Shown here piece after piece: positions 35,342 to 44,210 of a stretch of DNA of 64,000 nt; the stretch's first letter is position 1; each line of letters starts with the position of its first letter. The translations under genes and the position numbers were made by a program. The stretch comes from Erysipelotrichaceae bacterium. GTDB taxonomy: Bacteria > Bacillota_I > Bacilli_A > Erysipelotrichales > Erysipelotrichaceae. The notes beneath the pieces were generated by a model. It ran no database searches. It worked only from the letters and a program-made list of their open reading frames with translations, and was not told the origin of the DNA. Where the stretch lies: positions 18,187 through 82,186 of the forward strand of contig JAFRQF010000025.1 of assembly GCA_017428765.1 (NCBI GenBank), written 5' to 3'.

Positions 35342-38223
35342 AAAAGCACCTCAAGCCTGTGGATCTTTCCATCCTTCGGCAGGACGATGTCTTTTGTGCA
35401 AGGCGCACCGTCTAGCAGGAACGAAGATCTTTCGTTGACTTTGAAATCATTGACTTTTCTGATATCTACGATCAAGGAGGTATCGCGAAGCTTTAATGTA
35501 TACTTCGATGTTTCTTTCTCGATGATCGGATCGATACGCAAGAGATCACCGTGAAGATCGATTCCTAAGATCTCATAGTAGGCAAGTGTGAGCCAGGAGG
35601 CCGTACCGGAAAGGATCGGACCGATGCCTTCACCGGTCTCGGAGTTGTTGTATTGGGTACAGAAACGTGGATTTCCTTTTAAGACATACGGATCTTCCAG
35701 CGTTTTGTACGGGAGGGTCTTGCCGATCATGAAGAAGGCAAGATCTTTCAGACGCTTTGATAGCTTTGCATCGCTCACCGTCTTGGCTTTTCTGAGGCAG
35801 GCGACCGTGCACATCATTGCGGCATGTTTGAATACACCGCCGTTTTCCCTGTCTCCCGGGAAGTAGAAGGAGGAGCCGGTCACGATGCCCAGTTTGTCGT
35901 AATCGACCGGTGTCACCAGCTTCAATCCGGCAGGGGTCTTGAGATGGCGCTCGATGACATCCAACATCGTATCGATCTGTTTTTCATCGGCGATGTCTGC
36001 CAGAAGCGGCCAGGAGAAACTGTTGAGATAATAGGTGCCATCGATCTGCGGATCCAGGGAGAGTCCGTCTTTCGATGAACCCAGATAGGAGTATCCGCGT
36101 CCGTCATTGATCAGACATCTTGCGTAGTAGTCATTCTTCCAGGCGTTCTTCCTTACGGAATCGTAAACATCATCAGAGATCTGTCTGCACAGAGATTTGA
36201 GTTCCTGCAGGGAAGGATCGACGCATAACTCAAAGAGTTCATCAGCTGCGATCTTTAGCAGACAGGCGTTCATCACCGATTCGCTCTGTTCATTTTCAAG
36301 CGGAACACCGAAACTCTGTTTGTTATCTTCCAGCTGTTTATGATACAGCTTTTCTTTTTCCGGTCCGGAAAGAACGTTTTTATCCAATCTGAGACAATCG
36401 TTCCAGTCTGCGGTATCCAACAACGGAAGGCCATGTTTTCCTACCGAGATCTTTCCCGAATAGACCAGTATGGCTTCTAAAGTCTTGTATAAAGGTCTTG
36501 TCTTATCGGATCCGGCGATCCTCACTTCCGTTTTCAGGAAATCATGATCGCCTGACAGAGTGATATAGCGGTAGACCGCCTGCATGAGCCAGAGCTGGTC
36601 ATCGGAACACATGCCCGGTTCTTTGCCTCGGCAGGTGAAATTGTGATAGGCATAGCCGAATTCAAAGACGTTTTCCGCCCAGGAGAGGATGAGCTTTCTG
36701 ATCAGAGGATCATCGCCTTGCGCATGCATGTAGTACATCGAAGCGAAGATATCCTGTATCTCCCTGAAGCCGGTCTCACGATAGGACTTCTGCGTCCAGG
36801 CAAAGGAACGGGAGACATAGGTCTGATATAAGACCTGGAAGGGCAGGTTATAGCTGACATACGGATCTTCGTAAGGATCATCGTTTTCCAGCCTGATGAA
36901 GGAGGAATAGTTTCTTCCTGCTTCTATGACTTCATCAAGCGTTGCAGTCAATGACGAAGGATCCCTGTAGGTCTCATAGAGATGGTTCAGATCGCTGTCA
37001 AATTTTTCTCTGACATCCGGATATTCATCATCCATGCCCACAAATGTGTCGATATATGTTTCTTTCTTAAGCGTGAAGGATCTTGCCATGGCAAAAAAGG
37101 CTGCCCCTCTTCTGACATGACTGTTGCTTAAGTGAGCAACCATTTCCGGATGATCGAGGCTTCCCGAACCGATGAAGTCATAGAGACTTGAACAGTGTTC
37201 TTCCATGCCCTGACCGTCCTGCAGCAGCATCGCAAAGCGCTTTTCGCTGTTGCATTCCTTCGGCTGGTGGTGGGCAGCGATAGCGATCAGCCGGCCGTCT
37301 TTATAATAAAGTTCGCTTTCGACAACGACATTGGCATACACGATATCACCGGCCAAAGTTCCCGGATCGGTGATACCGAACATCCCGGTAACGACGATCT
37401 TGAGGTCTCTTGGCTCATCTTTGAGATTTTCAATGAAGATGCGTTGCGCTTCCACGGCACTTGGCATATCCTCTTTCTGCGGAAGTAAGAAGATCGTTCT
37501 GGTGATCCTTAGACCGCACTCAGTCTCATAGATGATCTTCGTATGGTTCTGTGAGTGTATGCAATACGCTTTCTTCACATTTTCTTTCACATTGAGCGAA
37601 TAGAAGATCTGTTTTCCGTTTTCGATCAGATAGAACTGCCGGTTCGCCGGTTCGCCGTTTTCATCCGGTGACAGGACATATCTCGTTGCCAGGACCTGCT
37701 TTTCCTGTCTGCCGCGGAAGGAGCCTCTTCCCAGTTCGTCGAGAACGGATTTCGGCGTCGATTGCAGGCAATCGGCATATTCGCTGCGATCTCCAAGCAG
37801 CAGGTTGACGCCATAGTGGGAGCCGATGTGATATCCCTTGAGATCGATCTTCAGTTCGCCGTTTTCATTTAATTCGCCCGGCGATAAAAGTATGGTGTCA
37901 TATATCTTTGTGATACGTTTTCTGATATCGTCGTTCAGCTCTTCTTTACTTCCGTTCACATAAAGGAAAAGATCTTCCTCTTTTTTTACGATCAGGACAT
38001 CGTCTTTGTGTCTGCTGATCTCCTGATAAACGGCAGGATCGGACAACAGATGCAGGCAGATCGGCGCATCGTAGGGAAGACCTGTGAATACGAAGATCCT
38101 TTGCCGGCCTGCATCAGAAAACAAGGCGTCCGTATGTCTGTACAGCTGATCTGAAAAGATCGTTTCTGCCTGACGTATCGGATCGACGGATGTGTTCCTG
38201 CTGGTCTCGATTTGAAAATTCAT
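35338..38223 (-). CDS. GH94-like glycoside phosphorylase, specificity uncertain
   Basis: The 961-residue protein is clearly longer than cellobiose phosphorylase. The catalytic-domain hallmark TADWNDCL (general-acid Asp) and the C-terminal LSGTASWLTLAYYEILGI match the (alpha/alpha)6-barrel phosphorylases. A beta-sandwich N-terminal region of about 450 residues precedes it. It would split a beta-glucan oligomer with phosphate to glucose-1-phosphate. Longer cellodextrin, beta-1,2- or beta-1,3-oligoglucan substrates are possible, and related families such as GH149 cannot be excluded. It lies between the cellobiose phosphorylase and GH5 genes, with AGGAGC as SD. Confidence 0.75.
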   Translation of the reverse strand: MNFQIETSRNTSVDPIRQAETIFSDQLYRHTDALFSDAGRQRIFVFTGLPYDAPICLHLLSDPAVYQEISRHKDDVLIVKKEEDLFLYVNGSKEELNDDIRKRITKIYDTILLSPGELNENGELKIDLKGYHIGSHYGVNLLLGDRSEYADCLQSTPKSVLDELGRGSFRGRQEKQVLATRYVLSPDENGEPANRQFYLIENGKQIFYSLNVKENVKKAYCIHSQNHTKIIYETECGLRITRTIFLLPQKEDMPSAVEAQRIFIENLKDEPRDLKIVVTGMFGITDPGTLAGDIVYANVVVESELYYKDGRLIAIAAHHQPKECNSEKRFAMLLQDGQGMEEHCSSLYDFIGSGSLDHPEMVAHLSNSHVRRGAAFFAMARSFTLKKETYIDTFVGMDDEYPDVREKFDSDLNHLYETYRDPSSLTATLDEVIEAGRNYSSFIRLENDDPYEDPYVSYNLPFQVLYQTYVSRSFAWTQKSYRETGFREIQDIFASMYYMHAQGDDPLIRKLILSWAENVFEFGYAYHNFTCRGKEPGMCSDDQLWLMQAVYRYITLSGDHDFLKTEVRIAGSDKTRPLYKTLEAILVYSGKISVGKHGLPLLDTADWNDCLRLDKNVLSGPEKEKLYHKQLEDNKQSFGVPLENEQSESVMNACLLKIAADELFELCVDPSLQELKSLCRQISDDVYDSVRKNAWKNDYYARCLINDGRGYSYLGSSKDGLSLDPQIDGTYYLNSFSWPLLADIADEKQIDTMLDVIERHLKTPAGLKLVTPVDYDKLGIVTGSSFYFPGDRENGGVFKHAAMMCTVACLRKAKTVSDAKLSKRLKDLAFFMIGKTLPYKTLEDPYVLKGNPRFCTQYNNSETGEGIGPILSGTASWLTLAYYEILGIDLHGDLLRIDPIIEKETSKYTLKLRDTSLIVDIRKVNDFKVNERSSFLLDGAPCTKDIVLPKDGKIHRLEVLL

Positions 38224-38235
38224 AGCTTGCTCCTA

Positions 38236-38263
38236 TAAAAAGGCGGAAGAAAGATTCCGCCTT
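38236..38263 (-). terminator. Intra-operon hairpin between cellobiose phosphorylase and GH94-like gene
   Basis: On the minus strand a 9-bp stem (AAGGCGGAA/TTCCGCCTT) is followed by TTTTTAT, directly before the SD of the GH94-like gene. It is probably a partial terminator that lowers downstream expression. Confidence 0.65.
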
Positions 38264-38271
38264 GAATGTCA

Positions 38272-40701
38272 TTACATGTAGATCTTTACTTCGACGTTCT
38301 TCTTTTTGCTTGCAGGGATCGGTCCCAGAGGGATCTGCTTTCCATCGACTTCGATCTTCTTAACGCCTTTTTCAGCACCGGTCTCGTTGATGACTTCGAT
38401 GTGATACATGCAGCCGCGGAAACGTCTGGAAACGCTGAAGCTCTTTACGTGATCCGGGATGCACGGGTCGACTCTTAAGCCGTCATAATCCGGCTGAATG
38501 CCTAGGATACCCTGTGTCAGGACGGTGAAGGTCCAGGCTGCCGTACCGGTCAGCCAGGAGTTCTTTCCTTCGCCGAATGTCGGTGCATCCTTACCGGCGA
38601 CCATCTGACAATAGACGTACGGTTCGGTGCGATGGATCTCGGAGATCTCTTCCAAGAAGGCAGGGCAGGTCTTTTTATACAGCTCGAATGCCCGGTTGCC
38701 GTGACCCATGATCGTTTCGGCAAAGATGATCCAAGGGTTGTTGTGACAGAAGATGCCGGCATTCTCTTTGTAGCCCGGCGGATATGAGGAGATCTCACCG
38801 AGATTCAGCTTATATGTTGAATATGCCGGATTCTGCAAGACGATGCCATATTTGGTCTCCAGTCTTTCCTTGACGGAATCCAAGGCCATCTGTGCATGAC
38901 CGCTTTCCACACCGATGCCGGCCATGACGCACATGCCTTGCGGTTCGATGAAGATCTGACCTTCACGGTTGTATCTGGAACCGACTTTCTTGCCAAAGGC
39001 ATCGTAAGCACGAAGGAACCACTTGCCGTCCCAGCCGTGTTCCAATACGGCTTTTTCCATATCATGGACTGCTTTGTAGGCTTTGTTTGCTTCCTTGTTT
39101 CTGCCTAAATGGGAAAGAAGGTCACCATAGGCTTTGCCATATTTGACGAACATGCCGGCGATGAAGACGGATTCGGCGACCGGTCCCTCGCTTGGTCCGG
39201 TGATCTGGAAAGATTCGCCCGGGTGTCTGGAGAAGCAGTTGAGGTTGAGACAGTCGTTCCAGTCCGCTCTGCCGATCAGCGGTAAGGAGTGCGGACCCAG
39301 ATTGTTCAAAGTATATTCGAAGCTTCTGTTGAGATGTTCTAGCAGGGTATCTGCCAGGGAAGCATCGTTATCGAAATCGACTTTTTCTTTTAAGATATCC
39401 CAGTCACCGGTCTCTTTGATATAGGCGTCGGTGCAGGCGATCAGCCATAACGGGTCATCGTTGAAGCCGCCGCCGATGTCGGAATTGCCTTTCTTGGTCA
39501 AAGGCTGGTATTGGTGATAGGCACCGCCGTCTTTCTTTTGGGTAGCGGCGATATCCAAGATCCTTTCTCTGGCCCGTTCCGGGATCATGTGGACGAAACC
39601 GAGTAAGTCCTGGCAGGAATCGCGGAAGCCCATGCCTCTGCCGATACCGGATTCGTAGTAGGAAGCGGATCTCGACATATTGAAGGTGACCATGCACTGG
39701 TAGGCATTCCAGATGTTGACCATGCGGTCGATCTTTTCGTTTTCGGTCTTTACTTCAAAGCCCTTGAGCAGATCGTTCCAGAAATCGCCGAGTTTCTTAA
39801 AGCCGGCATCGAATTTCTTGTTCGTATCGTATTTTGAAAGAAGCTTTTCCGCCGGAGCTTTGTTGATGATGCCCGGAGCGATGAACTTCTCTTTTTCAGG
39901 AACTTCGACATACGCCAGGGCAAAGATCACATCGAAGCTTTCGTCTGCCTTGAGTTCCAGATGGAAGTGATGCGCACCGATCGGCTGCCAGCCGTGTGCG
40001 ATGGAGTTTTCGCATCTTCCGTTTTCAACGGCTTTCGGAGAAGCGGGGGAACCATAGACGCCCATGAAGGAATCTCTGGAAGTATCGAAGGAAGTGACTT
40101 TCCTGTTTGCCGCAAATACGGCGTAGTGGTTGCGGCGCTCTCTGTATTCGGTCTTGTGATAGATCTTGGAACCTTCGACTTCCACTTCGCCGGTAGAGTA
40201 GTTCCTCTGGAAGTTGGTCGTATCGTCCTGGGCATCCCAGAGGCAGAATTCAACGAAGGAGAATAAGTCGAGCTGCTTATCTTTTTTATCTTTATTGGTA
40301 ACAGTCACCCGCATCAGAAGGATGTTGTCATCTTTCGGTACGTAGAGTTCCTGTTTCGTTTCGACTTTGTTTTTCGATCCGGTAATGATCGAATACCCCA
40401 TGCCATGGCGGCATTCATAGGAATCGAGCTTGTTCCTGCATGGCTGCCAGCCCGGATTCCAGATGGATCTTCCTTCCTTTATATAGATATGGAAGCCGTC
40501 CTGGTCCAAAGGAAGATTGTTGTAGCGGTAACGCGTGATCCTTCTGAGCTTGGCATCTTTATAGAAAGCATAGCCGCCGGCGGTATTGGAAAGAAGTGTA
40601 AAGAACTCATCGCTTCCCAGGTAGTTGATCCATGGCAAAGGTGTCTCGTAGTCGGTGATCACATACTCTTTATGAAGATCATCAAAATATCCGTATTGCA
40701 T
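38272..40701 (-). CDS. Cellobiose phosphorylase (GH94)
   Basis: The 809-residue protein matches the normal length. [38 protein letters not shown], the catalytic [11 protein letters not shown] and [10 protein letters not shown] are diagnostic of cellobiose phosphorylases. It converts cellobiose plus phosphate to glucose-1-phosphate and glucose in the cytosol, saving ATP. The start MQYGYF has AAGGAGG. It is the first gene of the leftward operon, whose predicted +1 is covered by a LacI-type operator. Confidence 0.93.
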   Translation of the reverse strand: MQYGYFDDLHKEYVITDYETPLPWINYLGSDEFFTLLSNTAGGYAFYKDAKLRRITRYRYNNLPLDQDGFHIYIKEGRSIWNPGWQPCRNKLDSYECRHGMGYSIITGSKNKVETKQELYVPKDDNILLMRVTVTNKDKKDKQLDLFSFVEFCLWDAQDDTTNFQRNYSTGEVEVEGSKIYHKTEYRERRNHYAVFAANRKVTSFDTSRDSFMGVYGSPASPKAVENGRCENSIAHGWQPIGAHHFHLELKADESFDVIFALAYVEVPEKEKFIAPGIINKAPAEKLLSKYDTNKKFDAGFKKLGDFWNDLLKGFEVKTENEKIDRMVNIWNAYQCMVTFNMSRSASYYESGIGRGMGFRDSCQDLLGFVHMIPERARERILDIAATQKKDGGAYHQYQPLTKKGNSDIGGGFNDDPLWLIACTDAYIKETGDWDILKEKVDFDNDASLADTLLEHLNRSFEYTLNNLGPHSLPLIGRADWNDCLNLNCFSRHPGESFQITGPSEGPVAESVFIAGMFVKYGKAYGDLLSHLGRNKEANKAYKAVHDMEKAVLEHGWDGKWFLRAYDAFGKKVGSRYNREGQIFIEPQGMCVMAGIGVESGHAQMALDSVKERLETKYGIVLQNPAYSTYKLNLGEISSYPPGYKENAGIFCHNNPWIIFAETIMGHGNRAFELYKKTCPAFLEEISEIHRTEPYVYCQMVAGKDAPTFGEGKNSWLTGTAAWTFTVLTQGILGIQPDYDGLRVDPCIPDHVKSFSVSRRFRGCMYHIEVINETGAEKGVKKIEVDGKQIPLGPIPASKKKNVEVKIYM

Positions 40702-40723
40702 TCTTTGTAACCTCCTTATAAAT

Positions 40724-40740
40724 ACTAAAACGATTAAGTA
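40724..40740. promoter_or_regulatory. LacI-type operator O1 (leftward promoter)
   Basis: ACTAAAACGATTAAGTA differs from O2 (40846-40862) at only two of 17 positions and lies directly downstream of the leftward -10, over the predicted +1. It is probably bound by the LacI-family protein encoded at 46448-47446. Confidence 0.6.
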
Positions 40741-40741
40741 C

Positions 40742-40770
40742 AGTATATATTGTATTTTTCGTAAAAACAA
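40742..40770 (-). promoter_or_regulatory. Leftward promoter of the phosphorylase operon
   Basis: On the minus strand TTGTTT (40765-40770), 17 bp, TATACT (40742-40747). O1 begins immediately after the -10. Confidence 0.6.
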
Positions 40771-40787
40771 GCCTTTAAATAAAGGAT

Positions 40788-40802
40788 TTGGAACCGCTTG
40801 CA
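40788..40802. promoter_or_regulatory. cre site (CcpA operator) between the divergent promoters
   Basis: TTGGAACCGCTTGCA matches the Bacillota cre consensus WTGNAANCGNWNNCW at every position. It lies upstream of both -35 elements, so one CcpA site could govern both arms. hprK in this same window would supply the P-Ser-HPr signal. Confidence 0.7.
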
Positions 40803-40811
40803 AAAAAAGTG

Positions 40812-40838
40812 TTGACATTTTAAAAAATGTGCTATACT
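40812..40838 (+). promoter_or_regulatory. Rightward promoter of the sugar uptake operon
   Basis: TTGACA (40812-40817) and an extended -10 TGCTATACT (hexamer 40833-40838) with a short 15-bp spacer. O2 overlaps the predicted +1. Confidence 0.65.
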
Positions 40839-40845
40839 TAAATTA

Positions 40846-40862
40846 ACGAAAACGTTTAAGTA
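40846..40862. promoter_or_regulatory. LacI-type operator O2 (rightward promoter)
   Basis: ACGAAAACGTTTAAGTA contains the central AACGTT typical of LacI-family sites. It matches O1 at 15 of 17 positions and starts about 8 bp after the -10, which implies repression. Confidence 0.65.
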
Positions 40863-40911
40863 GTCCGGAAGGGCTGCAAGAACAACAATTACTTAAAGGA
40901 AGGAGAAAGAA

Positions 40912-42261
40912 ATGAAAAAACTTTTAAGTATCTTATTAGCTATGCTTATGGTCTTCTCGCTCGTCGGATGTTCTAATTCTTCTGAACCGGCTCCAGCACC
41001 GGCAGATGAGACTCCGGCTGAAACAGAAGAAGGCAAAGTCCTCAACATCTGGACTTGGAACGTTGAATTCTGGGATTTCTTAGGCAAATACTATGCTGAT
41101 GAAATCGTCGATGAGTACACCTACAAGAAGGGTGATGTCACGATCAAACGTACGACATATCCTTCCGATGGCGGCGCTTACCAGGATGCGCTTGATGCAG
41201 CTCTTCTGAATCAGGCAAATGCTCCGGCAGATGAAAAAGTCGACCTCTTCTTAGCAGAAGCTGACTACATCCTCAAATATACGAACTCCGATGCAACGAT
41301 GGATGTCAAGTCCATTGGTGTCACTGATTTCTCCAACACATACAAATACACGGTCGAAGCTGCTTCCGATGCCAACGGCGTCGTCAAGGGCGTTTCCTTC
41401 CAGTGCTGCCCGGCTGCTGTCATCTACAGACGTTCCATCGCTAAGGATGTCTTAGGTACAGATGATCCGGCTGAGGTACAGGCTGCTTTAGATTCATGGG
41501 ATAAATTCAATGATGTAGCTGCACAGGCAAAGGCTAAGGGCTACTACATGATCCCGACTACTAACGCTACTTACCGTGTCTTCTCCAACAACACGACTTC
41601 TCCATGGGTCGTTGATGGCAAGCTCAACATCGATGCTGCTATCGAAGGCTGGATGGATCAGTCTGCTGATTACGTAGCAAACGGCTACACAGCTTACACT
41701 TCCAACATCTGGGGTGAAGAAGCTACTTCCGAAATGTTCGCAACAGGCAAGTCCATGTGCTTCTTCGGTCCGGCTTGGTACTTCAACTTCTCAATGGGCA
41801 ATGCACAGGATCCGGATAAAGGCTGCTTCGGTGACTGGGCGATCTGCCAGGGTCCTCAGGCTTGGTTCTGGGGCGGAACTTGGATCTTAGCTGCTACCGG
41901 CACTGATAACCCGACGATGGTCGCTGACATCATGAACACCTTCATCAACAACGAAGAAGTCTGCTCAAAATTAGTCTCTGAAGATGCTCAGTTCTCCAAC
42001 AACCAGGCAGTCAATGCGAAGTTCGCAGCAGATGAATCTTACGGAAATGCCTTCTTAGGCGGTCAGAACGATACAGCAGTATTCGTAGAACTGGCTAAGA
42101 ACATCAAGTTCCAGAACATCACTTCTTACGATCAGCTTTGCAACGAAGGTCTGCAGACTTACTTCCAGGAATTCCTCGATGGCAACGTCGACAAGGAAAC
42201 TGCGATCGCAAACTTCAAAGATTACATCAGAACGACTTATCCGAGCGTCACTGTTGAATAA
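40912..42261 (+). CDS. Sugar ABC transporter substrate-binding lipoprotein
   Basis: The 449-residue protein has a signal peptide with lipobox LVGCS, then a Pro/Ala/Glu linker. VLNIWTWNVEFWDF begins the mature domain of family 1 solute-binding proteins, and the many Trp/Tyr residues (WFWGGTW, GPAWYFNF) suit oligosaccharide stacking. Given the neighbouring phosphorylases and GH5 enzymes, the ligand is probably cello-oligosaccharide or another beta-glucan. It is the first gene of the LacI/CcpA-controlled operon, with AAGGAGA as SD. Confidence 0.88.
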   Translation: MKKLLSILLAMLMVFSLVGCSNSSEPAPAPADETPAETEEGKVLNIWTWNVEFWDFLGKYYADEIVDEYTYKKGDVTIKRTTYPSDGGAYQDALDAALLNQANAPADEKVDLFLAEADYILKYTNSDATMDVKSIGVTDFSNTYKYTVEAASDANGVVKGVSFQCCPAAVIYRRSIAKDVLGTDDPAEVQAALDSWDKFNDVAAQAKAKGYYMIPTTNATYRVFSNNTTSPWVVDGKLNIDAAIEGWMDQSADYVANGYTAYTSNIWGEEATSEMFATGKSMCFFGPAWYFNFSMGNAQDPDKGCFGDWAICQGPQAWFWGGTWILAATGTDNPTMVADIMNTFINNEEVCSKLVSEDAQFSNNQAVNAKFAADESYGNAFLGGQNDTAVFVELAKNIKFQNITSYDQLCNEGLQTYFQEFLDGNVDKETAIANFKDYIRTTYPSVTVE

Positions 42262-42286
42262 TCTTAAACAACAAGTCTAAATCGAT

Positions 42287-42316
42287 CTGTGGCAGGCCAA
42301 GTCCTGCCACAGTTTC
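42287..42316 (+). terminator. Hairpin between binding-protein and permease genes
   Basis: A perfect 10-bp stem (CTGTGGCAGG/CCTGCCACAG) with a 6-nt loop, then TTTCTT. The position suggests partial termination or mRNA protection, giving more binding protein than permease. Confidence 0.65.
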
Positions 42317-42380
42317 TTAAACGAGTATGGAATCGGCTATTCATTTAAGAAATAATAAAAGAGTAGAAAGGGGTATATCT

Positions 42381-43316
42381 ATGGCGAAAAGAAAATCTTC
42401 CGGAAACAGGTCGATCTCTTACGCGAAATGGGGCTATATCTTCATCATCCCGTTTTTTGTCGTATACGCGATCTTCACTCTGTATCCGCAGATTCTGACC
42501 ATCTACAATTCATTCTTCGAATACTACAGGGACGGACTGACGATCGTGGGTCCCCGCTTTGTCGGATTGGACAACTACAAGACCCTGTTCGCCACCAATC
42601 ATGCCGGTTATGTGCCGATCTTCAAATTCTTAGGAAATACGATATGGCTGTGGGTCTTGGGCGCTTTGCCGCAGTTCGTCGTTGCGATGATGCTGGCGTT
42701 ATTCTTCACGAGCACCAGGCTCAATATCAAAGGTCAGCAGTTTTTCAAGACCGTCATCTATATGCCTAACCTGATCATGGCTTCCGCCTTTGCGATGCTG
42801 TTCTTCTCTTTGTTCTCGCAGGTCGGTCCGATCAACCAGTTTCTGATCTCGTCCGGTATCGCCAGCAAGCCGATCAATTTCTTAGGCATGCAGGTATCCG
42901 TACAGACTCTGATCGCTTTAATGAACTTCTTGATGTGGTTCGGCAATACGACGATCCTGCTGATGGCAGGTATACAGGGTATCGATGAGGCCTTATTCGA
43001 ATCGGCAAGACTTGACGGTTCGACTTCGACGCAGGTCTTCTTCAATATCACGATGCCTTTGCTGATGCCGATCTTCATCTACGTATTCATCACATCGATG
43101 ATCGGCGGCATCCAGATGTTCGATGTGCCGCAGGTTTTGACCAACGGCTACGGCATCCCGGACAACACATCAACGACCCTGATCATGTACCTCAATAACT
43201 TCTTAGGCATCTCCAAGAACTACGGTATGGCAGGTGCGGTATCCGTGCTGCTGTTCATCATCACAGCTTTGCTGTCTTCGATCGTCTTCAAGTCGATCAA
43301 TCCGAACAGGAAATAG
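42381..43316 (+). CDS. Sugar ABC transporter permease (MalF/UgpA type)
   Basis: This 311-residue inner-membrane permease has six segments. The first is WGYIFIIPFFVVYAIFTLYPQ, and the EAA loop appears as EALFESARLDGSTSTQVFFNITMPLL. It pairs with the next permease to form the channel. The start MAKRKS has AAAGGGG; an upstream in-frame ATG lacks an SD. Confidence 0.9.
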   Translation: MAKRKSSGNRSISYAKWGYIFIIPFFVVYAIFTLYPQILTIYNSFFEYYRDGLTIVGPRFVGLDNYKTLFATNHAGYVPIFKFLGNTIWLWVLGALPQFVVAMMLALFFTSTRLNIKGQQFFKTVIYMPNLIMASAFAMLFFSLFSQVGPINQFLISSGIASKPINFLGMQVSVQTLIALMNFLMWFGNTTILLMAGIQGIDEALFESARLDGSTSTQVFFNITMPLLMPIFIYVFITSMIGGIQMFDVPQVLTNGYGIPDNTSTTLIMYLNNFLGISKNYGMAGAVSVLLFIITALLSSIVFKSINPNRK

Positions 43317-43331
43317 AAGGGAGGAAGAATA

Positions 43332-44195
43332 ATGAAATCCAATGCCAACAGAAGTGCTGAGATCAAACTGCTGATCTCCCGGATCGTGGTCTATGCGATC
43401 TTAGGATTCTTAAGCTTCTTATGTCTGTTCTTCTTCTATCTGATGTTCGTCAACTCGACCAGATCCAATGCGCAGCTTCAGTCCGGTTTCACTCTCATCC
43501 CGAGAGAGAACCTCTTCAATAACTTTTATAATGCATGGCACGACGGCGATATCAATATCCCGGTCGGCATGAAGAACTCCTTCATCATTGCCATGACTTC
43601 GGCGATACTGACTTCCTATTTCTCAGCTTTGACCGCATATGGAACATATGTCTACAATTTCCGTTTCAAGAAATTCGTACATCTGTTCATCCTGGCGATC
43701 ATGATGATCCCTTCGCAGGTCTCTGCCGTCGGTTTCATACAGCTGGCCTTCAAATACAATCTGACCAACAAGTTATGGGTACTTATCGTACCGAGTATCG
43801 CGGCTCCTTCCGTATACTTCTATATGCGCCAATACCTGGAGGCGACACTTCCGATCGATATGGTCGAAGCCGCCAGGATCGACGGTTCTTCGGAATTCAA
43901 GATCTTCAATGAGATCGTGCTTCCGATCATGCGTCCGGCCATGGCCGTACAGATGATCTTCTCGTTCGTCGGTTCGTGGAACAACTACTTCATGCCGGCA
44001 CTGTTGCTCAACAAGCCGGATAAGAAGACCGTTCCGATCATGATCGCAACGCTTAGAAGTGCGGACTATTCCAAATTCGATATGGGCAAGGTCTATATGC
44101 TGATGGTGATGGCGATCTTACCGGTCATGGTCATTTACGTGATCCTTTCCAAATCCATCATCAAGGGTGTCACATCAGGTTCCGTCAAGGGATAA
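43332..44195 (+). CDS. Sugar ABC transporter permease (MalG/UgpE type)
   Basis: This 287-residue second permease has the EAA motif DMVEAARIDGSSEFKIFNEIVLP and six membrane segments. Its C-terminus SKSIIKGVTSGSVKG is typical of MalG-type subunits. It lies 15 bp after the first permease with GGGAGG as SD. Confidence 0.9.
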   Translation: MKSNANRSAEIKLLISRIVVYAILGFLSFLCLFFFYLMFVNSTRSNAQLQSGFTLIPRENLFNNFYNAWHDGDINIPVGMKNSFIIAMTSAILTSYFSALTAYGTYVYNFRFKKFVHLFILAIMMIPSQVSAVGFIQLAFKYNLTNKLWVLIVPSIAAPSVYFYMRQYLEATLPIDMVEAARIDGSSEFKIFNEIVLPIMRPAMAVQMIFSFVGSWNNYFMPALLLNKPDKKTVPIMIATLRSADYSKFDMGKVYMLMVMAILPVMVIYVILSKSIIKGVTSGSVKG

Positions 44196-44210
44196 AGGAG
44201 GAGAAGAAAA

